The position numbers and the translations under genes are program-made. A stretch of DNA of 64,000 nucleotides. Origin: an uncultured Pelagibacteraceae bacterium. Lineage in GTDB: Bacteria; Pseudomonadota; Alphaproteobacteria; Pelagibacterales; Pelagibacteraceae. How positions within the stretch are numbered: position 1 is the first letter of the stretch; each line of letters starts with the position of its first letter. The notes beneath the pieces are model-generated. The model did not search any database and was not told the origin of the DNA. It saw only the letters and a list, made by a program, of their open reading frames with translations. Below are positions 1 through 11,247 of the stretch, one piece after another. The stretch lies in contig CACFKZ010000003.1 in the NCBI GenBank assembly GCA_902566945.1, positions 1 through 64,000 on the forward strand. Reading direction: 5' to 3'.

Positions 1-1239
1 GACTACTTAATTCTTGGTGTACCAACGAGATTTTTTAGAGATTGGATAGTTTCTAGATATTTAGACAAAATTCTGGAACAAGTAAAAAATTTCAAATTAA
101 GCCTTAACAGAATTGAATTCAAAATTATTGAGGAAAATAAACAAAATCAAGAATTACTTAAAATTGATGAATTAAACAAAGTTACAGAAATAAAAGACTC
201 AATTTTAAATTATAATAGGTTAAATCCCAAGTTGAGCTTTCAAAACTTTATTGCTGGAAAAAGTAACGATATTGCTTTGTCTTATTCAAAGAAAGTATGT
301 GAGCACGTTTCAAGGTATAACCCCCTTTATATATGCGGCGGCGTAGGTCTTGGTAAGACCCATTTATTAAACGCTATAGGCTTAGAATTACAACCTAATA
401 ATAACGTAATGTTCATTTCTGCTGAGAGATTTATGTATCATTTTATTAAATCAATTAAAAAAAATGATATGGTGAATTTCAAAGATTTTTTTAGAAAATC
501 TTCGGTTTTTATTATTGACGACATACAATTTGTAAGCGGCAAAGAGAGTTTGCAAGAAGAATTTTTCCATACTTTCAATAATTTAATTGAAAAAGGATCC
601 CAAATAATTATTTCAGCGGATAGACCTCCAATGAAATTAGACCGAATCCAAGAGAGAATAAAATCTAGACTTGCTGGCGGTCTTGTTGTGGACATTGAAA
701 CTCCTGATTTAGACTTGAAAATACAAATATTGAAGAAAAAAATTGAAGAGATAGAAAATCAATTTAAAGAAAACATTAACTTAAGTAACGAAATTATAAA
801 TTTTATAGCTACAGAATGTAAAACCAATATTAGAGAATTAATTGGAGTACTAAACAGGGTAATAGCATTTAGTAGAGTTCATAACAAAACACCATTATCA
901 ATATCAGACTGTAAAAGTATTTTGAAAGATGTTTTTAATCAAATAAAAATAATCACCGTTGATAAAATACAAAATGTTGTTTCAAATTATTTCAATATTG
1001 CTTTAAGTGAGATGTTATCGCAAAGGAGATCCAGACCTCTTGCTAGACCAAGACAAATTGCAATGTATTTGTCTAAAAAGATGACCTCTAGATCCTTACC
1101 GGAAATTGGAAGAAGATTTGCAAATAGAGATCATACTACTGTAATTCATGCAGTTAAAACAATTACTAGATTGTCAGAACAAGATGACGAAATGAAAAAA
1201 AACTTGAGTCAGATAAAAAGTCTTTTATTAGAACAATAA
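1..1239 (+). CDS. dnaA: Chromosomal replication initiator DnaA (5' truncated by window; frame open from base 1)
   Basis: Frame 1 reads DYLILGVPTRFFRDW... into the listed ORF; AAA+ Walker A GGVGLGKTHL, Walker B VFIIDDIQF, C-terminal DnaA signature GRRFANRDHTTVIHA. Confidence 0.97.
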   Translation, partial: DYLILGVPTRFFRDWIVSRYLDKILEQVKNFKLSLNRIEFKIIEENKQNQELLKIDELNKVTEIKDSILNYNRLNPKLSFQNFIAGKSNDIALSYSKKVCEHVSRYNPLYICGGVGLGKTHLLNAIGLELQPNNNVMFISAERFMYHFIKSIKKNDMVNFKDFFRKSSVFIIDDIQFVSGKESLQEEFFHTFNNLIEKGSQIIISADRPPMKLDRIQERIKSRLAGGLVVDIETPDLDLKIQILKKKIEEIENQFKENINLSNEIINFIATECKTNIRELIGVLNRVIAFSRVHNKTPLSISDCKSILKDVFNQIKIITVDKIQNVVSNYFNIALSEMLSQRRSRPLARPRQIAMYLSKKMTSRSLPEIGRRFANRDHTTVIHAVKTITRLSEQDDEMKKNLSQIKSLLLEQ

Positions 1240-1243
1240 TAAA

Positions 1244-2362
1244 ATGCAGTTTAAAATTAAGAGAGATATTTTACTAAAATCTTTAAATTTTGTTCAAGGT
1301 GTTGTAGAAAAAAAAAATACTTTACCTATTCTTTCAAACGTATTATTGCAACTTAAAAATAATAAATTATCAATAGTTGCTACAGATTTAGATATTATTT
1401 TTTACGATGAAATTAAAAATGTTGAAGTTCTTACAGAAGGAAGCACAACTACATCGGCAGCGATATTATATGATATTTTAAGAAAAATATCTTCAAATGC
1501 TGAACTAAATTTTGAACAAAAAACAGAAAATAAATTATCACTTAAAAGTGAAAACTCTAATTTTAGTTTATTATGTCTTCCCACAGATAATTTTCCAAGT
1601 TTTGCAGAAGAATTTGAAGCTAATGAGGTCAAACTTAATAGGGATAAATTTTTAAAGCTTTTAAATAAAACAAGAATTTCTATATCAAATGATGACACAA
1701 GACATTATTTAAATGGAGTTTTTATACACATTACAGAGGCCCATGGAAGAAGTTTTCTAACTGGCGTTGCTACCGACAGTCACAGACTTTCCTCAAGCAG
1801 TTTGGAGATAGATGAGAAAGGATCAATTTTAATACCATTCATTTTGCCTCGAAAAACTGTATTTCAGCTATGCACACTACTTGCAGAAACAAATGATTCA
1901 TTAATAATGCAAACTAGTGAAAATAAGGTCAAGTTTGCTATTGGTAATATAAAACTAATATCAAAAGTAATTGATGGAAAATTTCCAGACTATAAAAAAG
2001 TGGTACCGATTAATAATGATAAAAGACTAACAGTTTCTACAAAAGATTTTATTAGTTCTATTGAAAGGGTCGCAAGTGTATCATTGGATAGAAAAGAGGG
2101 TGTAAAATTAGCAATAAACAAAGATAATATTCATTTTTCTGTAAATAGCGCCAATTCAGGTGAAGGCAATGAAATAATTAAAGCAGAATTTAGCTCAGAC
2201 AATCTATCAGTTAGTTTCAACTCTAAATATTTGACAGATATAGCCTCTGAAGTTGAGGACAGTAAATTAAGATTAAATTTTAAAGACCCAACTTCACCAG
2301 TTCTTATAGAGGATGCTGCTGATAAGAACAGTTATTATGTGATTATGCCAATGAAAATTTGA
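1244..2362 (+). CDS. dnaN: DNA polymerase III beta clamp
   Basis: 372 aa, clamp-like sequence, C-terminus YYVIMPMKI, follows dnaA. Confidence 0.97.
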   Translation: MQFKIKRDILLKSLNFVQGVVEKKNTLPILSNVLLQLKNNKLSIVATDLDIIFYDEIKNVEVLTEGSTTTSAAILYDILRKISSNAELNFEQKTENKLSLKSENSNFSLLCLPTDNFPSFAEEFEANEVKLNRDKFLKLLNKTRISISNDDTRHYLNGVFIHITEAHGRSFLTGVATDSHRLSSSSLEIDEKGSILIPFILPRKTVFQLCTLLAETNDSLIMQTSENKVKFAIGNIKLISKVIDGKFPDYKKVVPINNDKRLTVSTKDFISSIERVASVSLDRKEGVKLAINKDNIHFSVNSANSGEGNEIIKAEFSSDNLSVSFNSKYLTDIASEVEDSKLRLNFKDPTSPVLIEDAADKNSYYVIMPMKI

Positions 2363-2394
2363 TTTTTATTTAAAATTAGATTTTTTTTTATTTT

Positions 2395-2434
2395 AAGCGC
2401 TATTATCGTTGATAATAAATAGTTCTAGACGCTT
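2395..2434 (+). other. Intergenic hairpin between dnaN and gyrB
   Basis: TATTATC-GTT-GATAATA stem, flanked by AAGCG...CGCTT. Confidence 0.5.
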
Positions 2435-2477
2435 TAAGCTCTGTGTAGTTTTATATTGTAAAGAAAAAATGGTATAA

Positions 2478-4559
<2,082 letters not shown>

Positions 4560-4566
4560 AATTATC

Positions 4567-5856
4567 ATGAATTTATCAACTCTTTTTCGAACAAAAGAGA
4601 ACTTAAGTTTAGACAAAAATACATTAACAATCCTAAGATATATAGCTATAATTGGCCAAATTTTAGCAATAAGTACAGTTTTTTATTATTTAAATTTACC
4701 GTTTCCAATTCAAGAGAGTTATTTGATCATTTCACTTGGTTTGGCTACAAATTTGTATCTTCAATTCGGGATTAAAATCAATCAGTTAAAAGATTTTTAC
4801 GCAGCTCCTTTTCTTTTGTATGATCTAATTCAATTGAGCGCTCTTCTTTATTTGACAGGCGGAATTTTTAATCCATTTTCTTTCTTACTAGTTATACCAG
4901 CTGTTGTTTCTTCAACATTTTTAAGTATGGGCACAACAATTATTTTAGGATTAATAACATCATTACTATTATTAACTATCTCATTTTTTCACTTACCTTT
5001 ACCCGGTGAGGATATGAATTTGTTACATTTTCCAAATTTTTACAAGATTGGAATAATAATATCAGTTTTGATTGGTCTAATATTTTTAAGTTATTTTGGT
5101 ATTAGATTTGCTGGAGAAAAAAAGAAAACAGAAGAAGCCTTTAAAAAACTCCAAGAGGTAATCTATAAAGAGTATGAACTAGAATCTTTAGGTGGACAAG
5201 CAGCAGCAGCGGCTCACTCTTTGGGAACACCTTTAGCAACAATAAGTGTAGTTGCAAAAGAGTTAAAAAAAGAAATCGGAGACAACAACGAACTATCAAA
5301 GGATATTGATCTTTTAATTAGCCAATCTAAAAGATGTAGTGAAATTTTAAAAAGAATTTCAAAAAAACAAATAGAAGAGGATAAATTTTTTAGTTCAACA
5401 AAATTAGAGAATCTACTTGAGGAAATAATAAATTCTTTTAAAGAAACCTCTTCTAAAGAAATTGCTTTAGTATCCGAAAATGATAAAAATAAAATTGATA
5501 TTCAACGATCAGCAGAAATGATTTATGGTTTAAGAAACTTTATAGGCAATGCAATTAAATTTTCAAAAAGTAAAGTAAATATTTTTCTTACAAGTAATGA
5601 TAAAGAAATTAAAATTATAGTTAATGACGACGGGCCAGGATTTCCTAGAGATATAATTGAGAAATTAGGTGAACCCTATATTAAATCCAGGTCATTGGAA
5701 TTAAATCCTAATTCAGGTTTAGGTCTTGGGACTTTTTTAGGTAAAACTTTGTTAGAAAGACAAAACGCTAAACTGTTATTTAAACAGGATAAAAATTTAG
5801 GTGGTGCCTCAGTAGTTATTAGCTGGTCACCAAAAAATATTTTACTTAACGCTTAA
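4567..5856 (+). CDS. regB: RegB/PrrB-type redox sensor histidine kinase
   Basis: H-box GGQAAAAAHSLGTPLATI typical of RegB; N-terminal TM segments; HATPase region. Confidence 0.9.
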   Translation: MNLSTLFRTKENLSLDKNTLTILRYIAIIGQILAISTVFYYLNLPFPIQESYLIISLGLATNLYLQFGIKINQLKDFYAAPFLLYDLIQLSALLYLTGGIFNPFSFLLVIPAVVSSTFLSMGTTIILGLITSLLLLTISFFHLPLPGEDMNLLHFPNFYKIGIIISVLIGLIFLSYFGIRFAGEKKKTEEAFKKLQEVIYKEYELESLGGQAAAAAHSLGTPLATISVVAKELKKEIGDNNELSKDIDLLISQSKRCSEILKRISKKQIEEDKFFSSTKLENLLEEIINSFKETSSKEIALVSENDKNKIDIQRSAEMIYGLRNFIGNAIKFSKSKVNIFLTSNDKEIKIIVNDDGPGFPRDIIEKLGEPYIKSRSLELNPNSGLGLGTFLGKTLLERQNAKLLFKQDKNLGGASVVISWSPKNILLNA

Positions 5857-6727
5857 ATTCAAAAGAATATGAAAGGATCTTATAAGCTAATTTAGCTACC
5901 AAAAAGTTATATGAGTCGAATCTTTTTATCGGTGCAAGTTCATTAATATCTGCACCAACTATATTTGATATTTGACAGACCTTCTTTATTATCGGCAAAA
6001 CCTCATCCCAAAATAACCCGCCTGGTTCAGGAGTTCCAGTAGCTGGCATAATACTCGCATCAAAGCCATCTACATCAAAAGTTATATAGACTTGCTTGTT
6101 TTCAAATAAGTTATTTAACTTTTTTAAATCCCAATTTTTTTTATCTTTTGCCCAAAAAATCTTTATTCTATTTTTATTCATATTATAATAATCCATTTCA
6201 GTTTTAGAGAGATTTCTGATTCCGAAAGATACAACTTTTAAATTTTTAAAATCGAGGCACCTCTTAATTGCAGAGGCATGAGAAAATTTTTCTCCTTGAT
6301 AACTTTCTCTTAGATCAGCATGTGCATCAAAATGAAGTAGTATTAACTCTTTATGTCTTTTTACAAATGGTTTTACAGAACCTGGCGTAATAGAGTGTTC
6401 ACCTCCTAAGACTAATGGAAATTTTTTTTCAGATAATATCTTTTCATTAATTTCTGATAATTGATTTAAAGCTTCACTTAATTTACTTTTTATTTTAAAA
6501 GGTTTTAAAGTTTGAATGCTGATCGTTTTGTAAGGTTCTTTATTTAACTCTTCATCAAACAACTCTACTTGATGAGAGGCTTTAATTATTTCTTTCGGTC
6601 CATTCTTAGTTCCACTACCATAGCTTACGGTTTTTTCTAAACCAAATGGTACTACAACTACTTTTGACTTAGATTTAAGATTTGTATCAAATCCCAAAAA
6701 ACCTTTTTTCTGGTCTAAGTAATTCAT
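5846..6727 (-). CDS. speB: Agmatinase/arginase family ureohydrolase
   Basis: GGEHSITPG, HFDAHADLR, FDVDGFDAS motifs. Confidence 0.88.
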   Translation of the reverse strand: MNYLDQKKGFLGFDTNLKSKSKVVVVPFGLEKTVSYGSGTKNGPKEIIKASHQVELFDEELNKEPYKTISIQTLKPFKIKSKLSEALNQLSEINEKILSEKKFPLVLGGEHSITPGSVKPFVKRHKELILLHFDAHADLRESYQGEKFSHASAIKRCLDFKNLKVVSFGIRNLSKTEMDYYNMNKNRIKIFWAKDKKNWDLKKLNNLFENKQVYITFDVDGFDASIMPATGTPEPGGLFWDEVLPIIKKVCQISNIVGADINELAPIKRFDSYNFLVAKLAYKILSYSFEFKR

Positions 6728-7777
6728 TTAAGACTCAAAAATTTGAGAAAAATTTCTTTTTGATCTCTTTTTCCAATTAGCTCTGTGATATGCATCACTT
6801 GCGATTAACGGCAATACACTCGTAGCTTCAGCGAATACCATTTGTTCTTTTGTTATATCAACTTTACCCCATGAGCTAGCTTCTTTTAATGTTGAGCTAC
6901 TGCAAGCGCCATCTCTAGTATCAGCAACAGTAATTTGTATAGCATATTTATGCATATCCACTTTTTTACCTAGCAACTCTGCACAAACCACTGTATCTTG
7001 TATGAAATTTTTAGGCACACCTCCCCCTATCATCAGCAGCCCTGATTGCTTTGATTGAAGTTTTATTTCAGTTAACTCTCTAAATTCTCTTATAGAGTCT
7101 ATTGTAATATGTTTGTTAGGATTTTTTTCTTGATGCATTACAAGCCCAAAACCTGCTGAACTATCAGTGAAAGCTGGGCAAAATATTGGAACATTATTAT
7201 CGTATGCAGTCTCTATCAAAGAGCCTTTTTTTTTAGAGTTAGATTTAAGATATTTTCCTAATTCTTTTATGAATTCTCTAGAGGTATAAGTTTTAGGTTT
7301 TAATTCATTAGCAATATCACAAATAGTTTGGTCACATGCTTGAAGTTCTTCCTCATCTATATATGTATCGTAAATTCTATCTATATAGTTATTTCTTAGC
7401 TCAGTATCATCTTGAAATTGAGATCCTTGGTAATGTTTAAATCCTAGAGCTTCAAAAAAATCCATATCAATAATAGAGGCTCCAGTAGCTACAATTGCAT
7501 CTACCATATTATTTTTTACTAAATCAGTATATAAGTCCATACATCCACCTGCAGAGGTCGAACCTGCTAAAGTCAAAAAAATTGAACAATCCTTATCAGC
7601 AAGCATTTCATTATATATCGCTGCCGCCTTAGCTGTATCTCTAGAAGTGAAAGACATTTTACTCATTCCATCAATAATCTTACGAGCATCAAAAGATTTG
7701 ATATCGATATGCTCAACCGGGGAATTAAGTAAAGATTTTTTGTTATGTCCAATATTTGGACTATTTTTTTTACTCAT
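6728..7777 (-). CDS. Deoxyhypusine synthase-like protein (probable polyamine aminobutyltransferase)
   Basis: DHS-like fold; active-site lysine region SSWGKVDITKEQMVFAEATSVLPLI; operon with decarboxylase and agmatinase. Confidence 0.85.
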   Translation of the reverse strand: MSKKNSPNIGHNKKSLLNSPVEHIDIKSFDARKIIDGMSKMSFTSRDTAKAAAIYNEMLADKDCSIFLTLAGSTSAGGCMDLYTDLVKNNMVDAIVATGASIIDMDFFEALGFKHYQGSQFQDDTELRNNYIDRIYDTYIDEEELQACDQTICDIANELKPKTYTSREFIKELGKYLKSNSKKKGSLIETAYDNNVPIFCPAFTDSSAGFGLVMHQEKNPNKHITIDSIREFRELTEIKLQSKQSGLLMIGGGVPKNFIQDTVVCAELLGKKVDMHKYAIQITVADTRDGACSSSTLKEASSWGKVDITKEQMVFAEATSVLPLIASDAYHRANWKKRSKRNFSQIFES

Positions 7778-8958
7778 TAAGCTACTAAAGAACCGACTTT
7801 ATCATTTGTTTCATCGTACATAGATATAATCGGTTTGTCACTTAATTCATGAATTTCATTTGAATAAAAGCCGTTGAAGTTTGTTCTGAAAGTAAGACTG
7901 TACGCGCCTAGCTGGCCTAATTCTATGTAATCACCTTCCTTAATATTGTTAGGTAACAAAAACGGACCTTTCATATAATCTAACCCATCACAAGTAGGCC
8001 CAAAAAAACTAAAAGCAGTAAGTTTTTTAGACTGAACTCTTCCATCTGTAATCATTTTTGATGGTAAAACAAAGTTTGGTGCACCAGCGTCAAATAAAGA
8101 CCCATATGTTCCATCATTAATATACAGGCTATTTTTTTTTCTTAAAATAACTTTAACTATTGTAGATCCACTTTCAGCTACAAGAGATCTTCCTGGCTCA
8201 CAAATTATTTCGGGCAATTTATTAAGTTTTAAATTATTAAGTTCTTTTTTAATTTCATTCATATAATTTATTAATGGTTCAGGATTAAGGTCCGGGTAAA
8301 TAGAAGGGAAACCACCTCCAACGTTGATTGTGTCTGGGACTATCTTTGTCTTTTTAATTATGTTTCCTATTTCACTTATGCCCTTAGAGTAAGAAATTTT
8401 ATGCATGCATTGAGAACCTACATGAAAGCTTATACCAATTTTTTTTGAATGATCTTTACATAATCTGACCAACCCCAAAGCTTCAGATGGAAGAGCGCCA
8501 AATTTTCTAGATAAATCTATTTCTGCATGTTCATTAGAAATCGCAATTCTTACAAATAGCTCTAAATCTTTTGCCTGATTAGTAGCATCTAAAATTTTTC
8601 TTAATTCATCTCTGCTATCAAGAGAAAAACTTTTAACACTGTAGTCAAAGTAAGCTGAAGAAATACTTTCTTTACTTTTAATTGTATGCATGAAATGTAG
8701 CTTTGAGTCTGATTTAATCTTTTTAATAAGCTTAATTTCATTTAAAGAAGCAACATCAAATTCATTGATGCCGCTATTAATTATTTGTTTTATAATTTTT
8801 TCGTTTGGATTGGTTTTTACGGCGTAGAGGACCTTTCCAGGAAAATTCTCTTTAAAAAATTTTACGGATTTCTTAATCTCGTTTAGCCGTATACAATATA
8901 CGGGGTAATCTGGTTTTAATGAGTTAACTAATTCGTTAACTGTTTTAAATTTTCCCAT
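7777..8958 (-). CDS. PLP-dependent ornithine/lysine decarboxylase (alanine racemase fold)
   Basis: VLYAVKTNP PLP-lysine motif, HVGSQC, GGGFPS, EPGRSLVAESG, FGPTCDGLD. Confidence 0.9.
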   Translation of the reverse strand: MGKFKTVNELVNSLKPDYPVYCIRLNEIKKSVKFFKENFPGKVLYAVKTNPNEKIIKQIINSGINEFDVASLNEIKLIKKIKSDSKLHFMHTIKSKESISSAYFDYSVKSFSLDSRDELRKILDATNQAKDLELFVRIAISNEHAEIDLSRKFGALPSEALGLVRLCKDHSKKIGISFHVGSQCMHKISYSKGISEIGNIIKKTKIVPDTINVGGGFPSIYPDLNPEPLINYMNEIKKELNNLKLNKLPEIICEPGRSLVAESGSTIVKVILRKKNSLYINDGTYGSLFDAGAPNFVLPSKMITDGRVQSKKLTAFSFFGPTCDGLDYMKGPFLLPNNIKEGDYIELGQLGAYSLTFRTNFNGFYSNEIHELSDKPIISMYDETNDKVGSLVA

Positions 8959-9117
8959 TTCATGTGTCCCTCGTTAATTTACACAAAGATTTTTTAAAAA
9001 ATTTAATAAAAAAAATCTTATTTATTTCGCGTTTAAGGTTTTTTTAACATTATGTAAAGAAAAAAAGGACATATTTGTCATGTTGTAATTTTGTCAACAG
9101 TACCCATATGAACCTAT

Positions 9118-9690
9118 ATGAGATCACAAAAAAATGTACCTGAGCAGCTAAAATTGGCCAACTTCGCGGATAAATCGCTATTAATTCTTGATGATGACGA
9201 TCCGCTAAGAGGAAGGCTCGCTAGAGCTATGGAAAAGAAAGGTTTTCAAGTAAAAGAGGCAAAATCTGTTGCTGAAGGCCTAAACATTGCTAAGAGTGCT
9301 CCAACGGCCTTCGCAGTAGTGGATTTAAGACTTGAGGATGGTAATGGGCTTGATGTTGTTAAAGAACTCTCCAAAAATAAAAAAGACAGCAGAATTGTGA
9401 TGTTAACAGGATACGGGAATCTACCAACGGCTGTAGAGGCAGTAAAAGTTGGAGCGATAGATTATATAGCTAAACCAGTTGATGCGGATGATGTTGAAGC
9501 AGCACTTCTAGCATCTCCTGAGTCAAAAGCTAAGCCACCAGAGAACCCGATGTCAGCAGATAGAGTTAAGTGGGAACATATTCATCGAGTGTTTGAATTG
9601 TGTAATAGAAATGTTTCTGAAACAGCTCGAAGACTTAAGATGCATAGAAGAACGCTACAAAGAATTCTATCAAAAAGATCCCCAAGATAA
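9118..9690 (+). CDS. regA: RegA/PrrA/ActR-type response regulator
   Basis: Receiver domain LLILDDDDPLRGRLARAMEKKGF and Fis-type HTH NVSETARRLKMHRRTLQRILSKRSPR. Confidence 0.93.
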   Translation: MRSQKNVPEQLKLANFADKSLLILDDDDPLRGRLARAMEKKGFQVKEAKSVAEGLNIAKSAPTAFAVVDLRLEDGNGLDVVKELSKNKKDSRIVMLTGYGNLPTAVEAVKVGAIDYIAKPVDADDVEAALLASPESKAKPPENPMSADRVKWEHIHRVFELCNRNVSETARRLKMHRRTLQRILSKRSPR

Positions 9691-9692
9691 TT

Positions 9693-10244
9693 TTAAATAT
9701 ATTTTCTTAATTTTTTTATGTGATTGATTGCTAAAGTTGCAATCATAATTTTAAATAATTCCGCTAATAAAAAAGGTTGTGCTCCCAATTTAAATATCGG
9801 TTTTTCCCAGCCTATTAAAGTCCCTAACCACAACATTCCTAGAATATAGATAAAACTAGTAGCAAAAACTATTTTAAAAAAATTCATAATCAAATTTTTA
9901 CCATAAGTAAATTTTCCTACAAGATATGCTGTAATCATAAAACCAATAAGATAACCCATTGTAGGGCCAGTAAAATAAACTAAACCTAAACCTTTTTCAG
10001 GAGTTCCAGAAAACACTGGCAACCCTAAAATTCCTTCAAACAAGTATAAGGAGATAGTAGCTAACCCAAGTTTCCAACCAAATGCTATTCCAATAAATAA
10101 AACAACAAAGGTTTGCATGGTCATAGGCACTGGATAAAAAGGTATTTTAATTTTTGATGAAATAGCCAAGAGTAAAGATCCCAACAAAGCGATGAACATA
10201 TATTTAACTATTTTTTGTTGTCTTAAACTTTTTACAAATTCCAT
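9693..10244 (-). CDS. bioY: Biotin transporter BioY
   Basis: IPFYPVPMTMQTFVVLFIG; GxxGLPVFSG; FTGPTMGYLIGF; 183 aa. Confidence 0.9.
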   Translation of the reverse strand: MEFVKSLRQQKIVKYMFIALLGSLLLAISSKIKIPFYPVPMTMQTFVVLFIGIAFGWKLGLATISLYLFEGILGLPVFSGTPEKGLGLVYFTGPTMGYLIGFMITAYLVGKFTYGKNLIMNFFKIVFATSFIYILGMLWLGTLIGWEKPIFKLGAQPFLLAELFKIMIATLAINHIKKLRKYI

Positions 10245-10275
10245 TAAGTTAATTTAGCTTTTTTTAAGATAAAAT

Positions 10276-11205
10276 CTAGTGTTTTGTTAGTTGTACAAAA
10301 ACATCCTCTAAATCACCATCCTCAGTGATTATATCTTCAATTTTGATATCATTTTTATTTAAATAATTTACTATTTCACTAAAATCTAATGATTTTTTCT
10401 CGTATGTTACCAAAATTGAATTTTTTGATATAATTTTAAAATTTATATCTTTCATTAATAGTTTTTGATCCAAATTAATATTTTTGACTTTAAAATTAAT
10501 TTTTTTAGTTTTAATTCGATCTAATAATCTTGCCGTTGTATCTAATGCTACCAAATTTCCATTATTTATAATTGCAATTCGATCGCACATTTCTTGAGCT
10601 TCAATTAGATAATGTGTAGTCAATATTATTGTTACTCCCGCTTTGTTGAGTTCTTTAACATTTTCCCATAGATTATTCCTTAACTCAACATCAACACCGG
10701 CGGTTGGCTCATCTAAAATTAATATTGGAGGTTGATGAACCATAGCTTTAGCAATAAGCAGTCTTCTCTTCATTCCACCTGATAAACTTCTAGAATAAGC
10801 ATTGGCTTTATCTTCTAATGCTACCATTTTAAGTATTAAATCGGTTATACGATCTTTTTTTTCAATTCCATAAAGACCAGCTTGAAGCTCAAGAAGTTTT
10901 TTTGGACTAAAAAAAGCATCTAAGTTTACTTCTTGAGGAACAACACCTACAGAAGCTTTTACTTGACGGGGATTTTTATCTAGATCAAAACCCCAGACGT
11001 TTACTTTGCCATTTGTCTTTGTAACTGTCCCACCAAGAATACTCAAAAATGTAGTTTTACCGGCTCCATTAGGCCCTAGTAATCCAAATACCTCTCCCTG
11101 CTCAACTTTAAAACTTAATTCATTTAATGCTTTATTATGTTTCTTAGTCTTAGGGTTAGAGTAAATTTTTGACAGATTCTCAACAGTTAAAGCAAATTTA
11201 TCCAT
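10276..11205 (-). CDS. ABC transporter ATP-binding protein (ABC-2/multidrug type)
   Basis: Walker A GPNGAGKTT, signature LSGGMKRR, Walker B LILDEPTAGVD. Confidence 0.93.
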   Translation of the reverse strand: MDKFALTVENLSKIYSNPKTKKHNKALNELSFKVEQGEVFGLLGPNGAGKTTFLSILGGTVTKTNGKVNVWGFDLDKNPRQVKASVGVVPQEVNLDAFFSPKKLLELQAGLYGIEKKDRITDLILKMVALEDKANAYSRSLSGGMKRRLLIAKAMVHQPPILILDEPTAGVDVELRNNLWENVKELNKAGVTIILTTHYLIEAQEMCDRIAIINNGNLVALDTTARLLDRIKTKKINFKVKNINLDQKLLMKDINFKIISKNSILVTYEKKSLDFSEIVNYLNKNDIKIEDIITEDGDLEDVFVQLTKH

Positions 11206-11247
11206 ACTTTTTTAAAAATTGGTTAAAATTCAATGTAATATGTATAT

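Noticed and set aside
438-695. Opposite-strand ORFs listed inside dnaA, dnaN, gyrB, RND permease, NCS2 permease and others (e.g. 438-695 -, 1402-1698 -, 23693-24028 +, 30010-30435 +, 58855-59265 +)
   Set aside because: They lie wholly within well-supported genes on the other strand, show low-complexity composition, and have no family motifs or ribosome-binding context.
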